Shown: one piece after another, positions 40,701 to 45,670 of the stretch
Layout: each line of letters begins with the position of its first letter
Position numbering within the stretch: the stretch's first letter is position 1
Source of the DNA: CAUZFZ01 sp963579025
Lineage (GTDB): Bacteria > Planctomycetota > Planctomycetia > Planctomycetales > Planctomycetaceae
Length of the DNA: 45,670 nucleotides
Reading direction: 5' to 3'
Assembly: GCA_963579025.1 (NCBI GenBank)
Contig: CAUZFZ010000076.1
Span: forward strand, 1 to 45,670
Made by a program: the position numbers and the translations under genes
Notes under the pieces: model-generated
The model's input: only the letters and a program-made list of their open reading frames with translations
Databases searched by the model: none
Told to the model about the DNA's origin: nothing

Positions 40701-41221
40701 ACAAGGAGTTGCCACTGCTGCCGGGCCTGAGCGTACTGGCCCCGTTCAAACGCCAGCTCGCCCAAAAGCCATAATGCGTCGTCGCCGGATGAACTGTTGA
40801 AGGCCCGTTCGACAATCCGTCGCAATGGAACTTCGTCCAGGTTTGCCTGTCCGTCCGCAAGCCACTCGGCCGCCTGTCCATCAATGCGGTTGCGATACTC
40901 GGCCAGGCCGGCTGGTGACATGTACGAGATCAACAGGTGGCAGTACTGCGCCACATTTCCGAATCGACCTGGCTCAAGCGGAATCAGCGAATCGCTGCCC
41001 GTTTCGATCAGCTCCTGCAGAATGGGAATGGCCTGCTCCCACTGGCCTTCGCGAATGTGTTCCTGAGCGGTTTCGAGAATCTTGACGACCTGCGGTTCTA
41101 CACCAACGGAGACGAGGCGGCGGAATTGCACGGGATCCTGTGCCGCGGCTGTTTCAGCAACAGTCAGCAATCCCGAGGCGATCAGGAGTCCCGCGACCAG
41201 TGATACCCGGCGATTCGGCAT
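37721..41221 (-). CDS. Secreted TPR and PQQ-type beta-propeller protein
   Basis: I favour the ATG at 41221 (1166 residues), which begins a clean signal peptide (RRVSLVAGLLIASGLLTVAETAAAQ). A GTG at 41254 is possible and would overlap the small membrane gene by 14 bases; neither has a strong ribosome-binding site. Residues about 30-250 are helical and TPR-like (GQWEQAIPILQELIE, GELAFERGQYAQARQQWQLL). The rest is PQQ-type propeller with many blades, such as VFAFDLTTGRPKWP, ALDAVTGRILWVITW and FALDATTGQPTWQRQI, probably making two propellers with a Pro/Asp/Ser linker near residue 730. It is exported and likely a scaffold or sugar/peptide-binding protein, since no catalytic residues of true quinoproteins are evident. 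Confidence 0.9.
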   Translation of the reverse strand: MPNRRVSLVAGLLIASGLLTVAETAAAQDPVQFRRLVSVGVEPQVVKILETAQEHIREGQWEQAIPILQELIETGSDSLIPLEPGRFGNVAQYCHLLISYMSPAGLAEYRNRIDGQAAEWLADGQANLDEVPLRRIVERAFNSSSGDDALWLLGELAFERGQYAQARQQWQLLVPPRPTTADGPEADEAPVYLTYANPDIEAASVMARLVLCSIFEGDARRAELELTVFQTLHPDAEGSLAGQSGKLADLLTTLFEEGREWPSVRTDAFRNPTFAAQPNRSPSPVGEPVINDVAWQNISIPAARLKGPAGRADTLSLFPLVHDRTLFVSNSGSVFAFDLTTGRPKWPIDDDNSGEIMTSLLHGPVMSDLPSSGIPRYTMTVSDGRLYARMGLPFTRRSVHEGSSYTELVGVDLARQGDVTFRVTPDVLDNLTDSPEATQWSFEGSPVVSDGRVYATARRGTPEDETAVVCFDAETSQLIWKRRVCVNVRNVPDHYNLVGHQLLTLGDGRLFLNTGTGAIAALDAVTGRILWVITWPTRSDETYDEESNPQRHGLVPGLYHRGILYAVTEANELFALDATTGQPTWQRQIRDQILHLLGIVDGRLILSGNSLWALDIHTGENAWASQARLGFEDPDGFGYGRGVVTEQSVFWPLRDEILRIDHRTGEITRRIPLRQAYGLQGGNLLISGNYLVIAQADRLDALADVTQPVDGSLPEPDEINQPDSAPSSDEPEQERVGSDSTTAVVVPPPWPVRRVWKHKIDPDTVVSHPVNQISGEPTTGILTQRNGQTRFIEGRNGRTFWTVNSSERLIWSACHARHMLLASTQQLESRNLLTGQLEWRINPESGRFQRFRLPADDSSAGNHQLIALADTGVTAIDLQSGQRAWQWPPTGRRWTVSNSAAFGQRESWVADRSALLIRPADSTEYSLLSLPHGHRVRHGALPFDVDRPVSFVPVSGGTGRALIGIANMNSVRLTRLAELGPEWTQRATSQAHGAPRVLTSNNVIVVIEDAQFAIRRELATGNVLWRRSLGPLPLDDVNNESVLTPDVLLAVSDGTLRCFSLQHGDLLWRRHVGTGPWCIRAAGNGCVICRPAGVGARSTELVAGASPQPRQSRISVCDISNGNLIQRLAIDPHTDLIDAHAGSNFYCLRTTDTLLGFVPFVTTSAD

Positions 41222-41240
41222 GCTCACGTCCAGTCGTTCG

Positions 41241-41408
41241 CTACGCTTTTTCACGCAGCATGGTGCCCAGCCAGAACAGCAGAATGCCGCCCACGGTACA
41301 GGCCGGCATCAGCCCCAGGTTAATCGAGAACTGCAACTGGTACAGGATCAGACAGGGCAGAATCGTCAGAACGCAGACCTGCAGAAAGATTCCCAGATGA
41401 TGAAACAT
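41241..41408 (-). CDS. Small membrane protein, 55 residues
   Basis: This short frame encodes MFHHLGIFLQVCVLTILP, then CLILYQLQFSINLGLMPAC and a second hydrophobic stretch ending LGTMLREKA, then TAG. It has two transmembrane helices with a short polar turn between and a basic C-terminus. Composition and hydrophobic periodicity look like a genuine protein rather than chance. It lies 19 bases upstream of the ATG of the TPR/propeller gene and could be coupled to it. I believe similar small proteins occur in planctomycetes, but I cannot verify this. No strong ribosome-binding site is seen (GTGAGACA before the ATG). Confidence 0.65.
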   Translation of the reverse strand: MFHHLGIFLQVCVLTILPCLILYQLQFSINLGLMPACTVGGILLFWLGTMLREKA

Positions 41409-41692
41409 TGTCTCACACTGATGCGTGTATTTTCTTCGGCTGAAGCACAGCCCATTTCCGCCAGAATAGCCCCTGAGTCCTGATTCTGCAGCAGTCGGAA
41501 CACGTATTTGCCGGATCTGCGTCCGAGGGTATAGTCCCGGGCCGGTCGGTCAGGGATCGACCAGTACATGGACGTTACTCACTGCACACACCGACTGTCT
41601 GGGCCATTCAGCCGGCTGATTTTAGCCGCCGCTGTTGGCCGCTGCCCCTGAGGCCCGGAAGGGATCCCTCAACCCCGGAAAGGATTCCACGT

Positions 41693-43105
41693 ATGAGGAT
41701 TCGCATTGCTGTTGTGGCATTGTTGCTGCCGATGTTTGCGGCACCCGTGTTTGCCGACCCGAGTCCCGCTCACGAAGCACAGCGACAGAAAGCGTCGCAG
41801 GCTTATGAGCTGGGAGACTGGGGGACGGTCATTCAAACGTGTTCGTCGATTCTCCAAGCCAACCTGCAGGACAATATTGCTCTGCATCTGCGCGGCAGCG
41901 CACGCATTGAACACGGCCTGGTCAGCGAGGATGGCGGAATGATCCGTGCCGGCATCGCCGATGCACGTCAGGCCATCACCGTCGCCTCGAAGCCCGAGTT
42001 CAACTACTACCTGCCGTACCTCTACGGCATGACCTGCCTGACCACGGTCGAGGGACAGGCCAGTCACGCGGGAGTGGCGGTTGGCATTGCCACGCAGCTT
42101 CTGGAGCAGAAGTCGATCACGCCGGAGCAGAAGTCCAATGTGCAGTACCAGCGCGGGCTGGCCAACGCCGCGGCCGGAAAACTGGCCGAGTCGATTAGCG
42201 ACTACCGGGCGTCGGTCATTGCGAACCCCAAAAACATCGCATCCTACATGGCGATGGCCGACGGTTATGCCGAAGCCAAACGTCCGGAGGATGTGATCAA
42301 GGTCTACGCCGAAGCCGCGCGCGTCTTTCCAAACGAGCCGCTGGTCTACAACAACCAGGGCATGTTTTACCAGTCGCAGAAGAACTACCCGGATGCCGTT
42401 CGCAGTTTCAACCTGGCGATCCAGAAGAACCCGAAGTACTACATTGCGGTGACGAATCGCGGCTACGCTCTACTGGAAGCCGGACGCCACAAGGAAGCCG
42501 AGGCAGACTTCGCGGCCTCGCTGCGGCTCAACCCGAGCCAACCTGGCGTGCGAGGTTTCATGGCCACTGCGCAGCTCATGCAGGGACAATGGCAGAAGGC
42601 ACTGGGTGAGTACCAGAATGTGATCCGGCAGTCACCTGGTAACGCCTTCGCGCATGCCGACGCCGGCTTCGCCGCCTACTTCGGTAAGGACTACGACACG
42701 GCCCTGGCCGAATTCAATCAGGTCATTGCTCTGGAGCCAGCAGCTCGCTTCATCAACCCGTGGCGTACATGGACACTCGTTCGACTCGGCAAAACACCGC
42801 AGGCTGCGGGCATCGCTCAGAGCAGTCGAAGCAGAACAGAAAAGGAACGTGACTGGATCGACTGGCTGGTCCTGTTCCACGTGGGAGACATCACCGGGGC
42901 CGACCTGGTCGCCCGCGTCGATAAGCGTGACCCGGACGTTGAAGCGGCCCAGTTGTGTGAGGCGCGCTTCTTCATTGCCGAACACCTTCTGCAGAGTGGA
43001 CAAACCCAACAGGCCGCCAGCGAATACGAGCAGGCACTACGCACGAACAAACGGCAACTCTCAGCCTGGAGAGGAGCGAGCTACGCTCTGCGTCGCTTCC
43101 AGTAG
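41693..43105 (+). CDS. Secreted tetratricopeptide-repeat protein
   Basis: The 470-residue product has a signal peptide (IAVVALLLPMFAAPVFADP) and then TPR repeats through most of its length: KASQAYELGDWGTVIQTCSS, YQRGLANAAAGKLAESISDY, NNQGMFYQSQKNYPDAVRSF, NRGYALLEAGRHKEAEADF, and DAGFAAYFGKDYDTALAEF. The repeats make a helical surface for protein contacts, placed outside the cytoplasm. No enzyme domain is present. It is transcribed alone, divergent from the small membrane gene, and followed by a strong terminator at 43148-43184. Confidence 0.92.
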   Translation: MRIRIAVVALLLPMFAAPVFADPSPAHEAQRQKASQAYELGDWGTVIQTCSSILQANLQDNIALHLRGSARIEHGLVSEDGGMIRAGIADARQAITVASKPEFNYYLPYLYGMTCLTTVEGQASHAGVAVGIATQLLEQKSITPEQKSNVQYQRGLANAAAGKLAESISDYRASVIANPKNIASYMAMADGYAEAKRPEDVIKVYAEAARVFPNEPLVYNNQGMFYQSQKNYPDAVRSFNLAIQKNPKYYIAVTNRGYALLEAGRHKEAEADFAASLRLNPSQPGVRGFMATAQLMQGQWQKALGEYQNVIRQSPGNAFAHADAGFAAYFGKDYDTALAEFNQVIALEPAARFINPWRTWTLVRLGKTPQAAGIAQSSRSRTEKERDWIDWLVLFHVGDITGADLVARVDKRDPDVEAAQLCEARFFIAEHLLQSGQTQQAASEYEQALRTNKRQLSAWRGASYALRRFQ

Positions 43106-43147
43106 GCTGGTGCAGTCACGGCGAGTTTTTAATTGACGGAAAAGTTG

Positions 43148-43184
43148 AACGGCCCGGCAATCTCACGAGAGCCGGGCCGTTTTT
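43148..43184 (+). terminator. Rho-independent terminator between convergent genes
   Basis: AACGGCCCGGC (43148-43158) and GCCGGGCCGTT (43171-43181) form an exact 11-bp stem with a 12-base loop, followed by T to 43184. It serves the TPR gene, and from the other strand could also help end the cysteine desulfurase transcript, though the T run on that side is weaker. Confidence 0.88.
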
Positions 43185-43202
43185 CGTGCGCCGATCGGCA
43201 TG

Positions 43203-44372
43203 TCATTTCTCTTCTGTTGACTCGGCCTGCTCCCGCAGGCGTCGCACGACCGCTGAAATTCGGCGCACGGCTTCCGTGATCTCGGCCGGATCGTTGTCGC
43301 TGCTGAGCGAGAGTCGGACTGCGGACTTGTAGACGTCCTCACCGCATCCCATGGCAACCAGCACTGGTGCCGGTTCTGCGGAGCCGCTGGCGCAGGTACT
43401 GCCCAGCGAGCACGCGATGCCATCCAGGTCGAGAGCCACCAGCAAAGCGTCACCTGCGAGGCCCGGGAACGAGATATTGAGCGTGTTCGGCAGACGATGT
43501 TCAGGCGACCCGTTGACGACAACTGGTTCGCACGTCTCGCGCAGCCCTGCTTCAAGTTGATCGCGCATGGCGCGGAGCTTCGCGACGCGCGTGTCCAGAT
43601 CTTCGCAGCAGAGCTCCAGGGCACGGGCCATTCCCGCGGCCAGCGCGACAAGTTCCGTGCCGGGCCGACGCCCTGCCTCCTGATGGCCACCGAACTGAAA
43701 CGGGGCCAGTTTCACACCATGCCGCAACAGCAGTGCTCCGATTCCGCGTGGACCGTGAAACTTGTGAGCTCCCAGACACAACGACGTGGCACTCAGCTCA
43801 CCGAACCGGATTGGGATCTTTCCCACGGCCTGCACGGCGTCAACATGAAATGGCACGCTGCGTTCCCAGCACAGCCGCGCCAGTGGTGCGACATCCTGAA
43901 CCACGCCCGTTTCGTTGTGAGCGAGAATCAGTGTGACCAGTTTCAGCTCTTCCCAGGGCAGATCGACAAACTGCTCTTCAATCAGCCGCCCATCAGAATC
44001 AACGGAGAGATTGTGCAGCGACCAGCCGCGCTGCACGAGCGACTGACACGACTCCAGCGTGGCGGGATGCTCGCCCACTGTCAGAGCAATCGAACCTGGC
44101 GATGTCTGTGCGAAGCCGAAGATGGCCATGTTGCTGGCTTCGGTACCACCGCTGGTGAAGATCACCTCATCCGGGCTGGCACCAAGTAAAGCGGCAATCT
44201 TCTCCCGAGACTCGTCCAGCACGCGACGCGCCCGACGTCCCTCGGCATGCCGGCTGCCCGGGTTTGCGTAGCTTAGACGCAGGTGATGGGCGACTGTTTC
44301 GATCACTTCGGGAAACGGTCGCGTTGTGGCGTTTGCGTCCAGGTAAATTCGGCCGGGTTCGGAATCAGTCAT
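43203..44372 (-). CDS. Cysteine desulfurase (NifS/IscS class)
   Basis: This PLP enzyme removes sulfur from cysteine as a persulfide for Fe-S clusters or tRNA thiolation, in the cytoplasm. Seen: IYLDANATTRPFPEVIE at the N-terminus, SYANPGSRH, FTSGGTEASNMAIFG, the H102 of GEHPA that stacks on PLP, N153 in AHNETG, K204 in GAHKFHGPRGIG as the cofactor lysine, and C327 in GSTCASGSAEP as the catalytic cysteine in a long IscS/NifS-type loop. All key residues are intact and the 389-residue length is normal. No iscU or other Fe-S gene is in the window. Its start is 80 bases after the stop of the ABC ATPase gene on the same strand. Confidence 0.96.
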   Translation of the reverse strand: MTDSEPGRIYLDANATTRPFPEVIETVAHHLRLSYANPGSRHAEGRRARRVLDESREKIAALLGASPDEVIFTSGGTEASNMAIFGFAQTSPGSIALTVGEHPATLESCQSLVQRGWSLHNLSVDSDGRLIEEQFVDLPWEELKLVTLILAHNETGVVQDVAPLARLCWERSVPFHVDAVQAVGKIPIRFGELSATSLCLGAHKFHGPRGIGALLLRHGVKLAPFQFGGHQEAGRRPGTELVALAAGMARALELCCEDLDTRVAKLRAMRDQLEAGLRETCEPVVVNGSPEHRLPNTLNISFPGLAGDALLVALDLDGIACSLGSTCASGSAEPAPVLVAMGCGEDVYKSAVRLSLSSDNDPAEITEAVRRISAVVRRLREQAESTEEK

Positions 44373-44452
44373 GGTCGCTCAGCCGTCGGTGGTGAAGTGG
44401 AAAATGGGACGCGGAGAAACGCGGATTCAGCGGATCGTCAATGATCTAGAAG

Positions 44453-45472
44453 TCAGGCAGTCTTGCCTTCGGTCAGTTTCATGAATGCGGTTTCCATGTC
44501 CATCGCCTCGGGCTGGAACATACGGATTCTCGCGCCGGTTTCGTACATGGCCTGATGCAGGTCCTCGATGGAGACCTGATCCTCATGCAGTCGCAGAGCG
44601 ATACGGTCGACCTGCTCCTCGACCTCTTCGACGCCTGGGATGGCTCGGATTTTATCCAGCAGCTCCGGACTGGAATTCCCGAGCTGAACGTGGACGATTC
44701 GCAACAGCGAAAGCTTGTGATAGATGTCGTCCATCGTCCCCTGAGCGACCATTTCTCCGGCTTCGATGATGCCGATCCGCGTACACAGGTGCGACAGCTC
44801 GTGCAGAATGTGACTCGAAATCAGGATGGTCTTTCCCATTTCGGTCAGGGCAATGAGCAGTTCGCGGACTTCAATCCGGGCACGTGGATCCAGGCCGCTG
44901 GTCGGTTCGTCAAGCAGCAGGAGTTCCGGATCGTGCAACAATACTCGCGCCAGCGACAGCCGCTGTTTCATGCCGCGAGACAGCGTGTCGACCTGCGCGT
45001 CGATCTTGTTCGTCAGGTCCGTCAGTTCCAGCACGTCGCTGACAATCGCATCTCGTTTGGACCGCTCGATTCGATACGCGGCCGCGAAGAAATGCAGATA
45101 CTCGCGTGACGTCAGGTCTTCGTAGACGCCGAAGAAGTCTGGTACGTAACCCATCTGCTCGCGCACTGCGGTGGGGTCCAGTCGAACGTCGATGCCGTTC
45201 ACGCGGGCCGTGCCCTCGAAATTACGGAGCAGGGTCGCCAGCACCTTAATCGTTGATGACTTACCGGCACCGTTTGGCCCGATGAAGCCATACACCTCGC
45301 CTTTCGGAATCTGCAGATCGATGCCTTTGACTGCGGTCGTACGTCCGTAGCGGACCCACAAATTGCGGACATCAACCACCAGCGGCCGCTTCCCGGTTAA
45401 CGGTTCAGCAAACGAAGCGAGCGGTTCATCATGGGTCTCCGTGGTCGCATTGAAATCAGCGAAATCGCTCAT
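44453..45472 (-). CDS. ABC transporter ATP-binding protein
   Basis: The 339-residue ATPase has Walker A GPNGAGKSST at 65-74, the signature LSRGMKQRLSLARVLL at 164-179, Walker B LLLLDEP at 184-190 followed by TSGLDP, and the switch histidine in LISSHILHEL. The domain type is that of CcmA/NatA-like exporters with separate permeases. A C-terminal regulatory segment of about 85 residues follows (PELLDKIRAIPGVEEVEEQV), and an acidic 30-residue arm precedes the fold. The permease is not downstream (the next gene is a cysteine desulfurase), so it probably lies beyond the window's right edge. A TAAGG motif 7 bases before the ATG supports the start. Confidence 0.95.
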   Translation of the reverse strand: MSDFADFNATTETHDEPLASFAEPLTGKRPLVVDVRNLWVRYGRTTAVKGIDLQIPKGEVYGFIGPNGAGKSSTIKVLATLLRNFEGTARVNGIDVRLDPTAVREQMGYVPDFFGVYEDLTSREYLHFFAAAYRIERSKRDAIVSDVLELTDLTNKIDAQVDTLSRGMKQRLSLARVLLHDPELLLLDEPTSGLDPRARIEVRELLIALTEMGKTILISSHILHELSHLCTRIGIIEAGEMVAQGTMDDIYHKLSLLRIVHVQLGNSSPELLDKIRAIPGVEEVEEQVDRIALRLHEDQVSIEDLHQAMYETGARIRMFQPEAMDMETAFMKLTEGKTA

Positions 45473-45670
45473 GAGTAACCTTACCAGGGCGGGTGATGTT
45501 GTTTGGCGAGCGGCCGATTGAAGTATACCGCCACCGGGCTTGAGGGCTGTCGAAAAAAGGTTGTAGCACTGTATCGGGTTGCGTGCTGGGGTGGCGCCGG
45601 GGTCGGGGCGGGATTTGTCGCGAAGTGGCGGAACGCGAACTTTTTGAGCGGGAGGATCGCGGAGTGGTGA
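45473..45670. other. Right-edge stretch upstream of the ABC ATPase gene
   Basis: About 200 bases with no recognisable coding sequence. It carries the ribosome-binding motif of the ABC ATPase gene (on the minus strand, TAAGG before the ATG at 45472) and presumably its promoter, or the junction with an upstream permease gene cut by the window. Confidence 0.4.

Noticed and set aside
41366..41569. 67-codon minus-strand frame near the small membrane gene
   Set aside because: Overlaps the better two-helix frame and lacks a signal, domain or ribosome-binding site.
43203..45472. ABC ATPase plus cysteine desulfurase considered as a SUF Fe-S operon
   Set aside because: The ATPase has exporter-type CcmA/NatA features, not SufC-specific context, and no sufB, sufD or sufU is present.

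Overview
The window comes from a moderately GC-rich bacterial chromosome, almost certainly a member of the Planctomycetota. The gene families point there strongly: an adjacent DUF1549/DUF1553 and DUF1501 pair, a DUF1559 prepilin-like protein, a secreted DUF1080 (3-keto-disaccharide hydrolase) protein, large secreted PQQ-type beta-propellers, a kinase with a C-terminal membrane domain, and a sigma factor of ECF type. I see no tRNA, rRNA, CRISPR array, phage genes or intact insertion sequence.

Layout. 1-2525 is a decayed edge. It holds a TIR-domain gene whose beta-propeller end seems frameshifted, and remnants of a two-component system (HAMP and PAS pieces of a histidine kinase joined by deletion to the DNA-binding half of a response regulator). 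2526-9219 (+) is a three-gene pilus-type operon: a PilM/PilN fusion and two large single-pass membrane proteins, all with Pro/Gly-rich low-complexity segments, ended by a strong terminator at 9256-9283. 9247-28723 (-) is a long run of minus-strand genes. In transcription order these are a queuosine-tRNA mannosyltransferase-like enzyme, a chaperone cluster (GrpE-like, short Hsp70, double degenerate J-like zinc-ribbon protein, zinc-ribbon/vWA membrane protein and its vWA-less paralogue), a DUF1549/DUF1553 protein, a DUF1501 protein, an FGE-like lipoprotein fused to a polytopic membrane domain, a secreted methyltransferase-like/PQQ-propeller/LamG protein, and folC. 28868-33707 (+) is a tight operon: sugar-phosphate isomerase/epimerase-like, Trm112-like, exported methyltransferase, D-cysteine desulfhydrase/ACC deaminase family enzyme, and Ser/Thr kinase. 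It converges on an ECF-like sigma gene (33753-34406, -). 35037-37631 (+) holds a DUF3467 protein, a DUF1559 pseudopilin and a DUF1080 protein. 37721-41408 (-) is a TPR/PQQ-propeller protein preceded by a 55-residue membrane protein. 41693-43105 (+) is a secreted TPR protein, convergent with a cysteine desulfurase and an ABC ATPase (43203-45472, -).

The best candidate for an undescribed system is the chaperone cluster at about 20847-27537. A GrpE-like factor and an Hsp70 with a reduced C-terminus are followed by a protein with two J-like segments that lack the HPD motif, and by two membrane proteins that share one architecture (identical Cys4 ribbon spacing, a transmembrane helix, a similar beta domain); one of these also carries a vWA domain. 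This suggests a membrane-linked Hsp70 machine with dedicated adaptors rather than the housekeeping DnaK system. Other points of interest are a probable one-base frameshift that removes the conserved C-terminus of the DUF1553 protein, and a dispersed C/G-rich palindrome that appears to supply the ribosome-binding site and a TTG start for folC.
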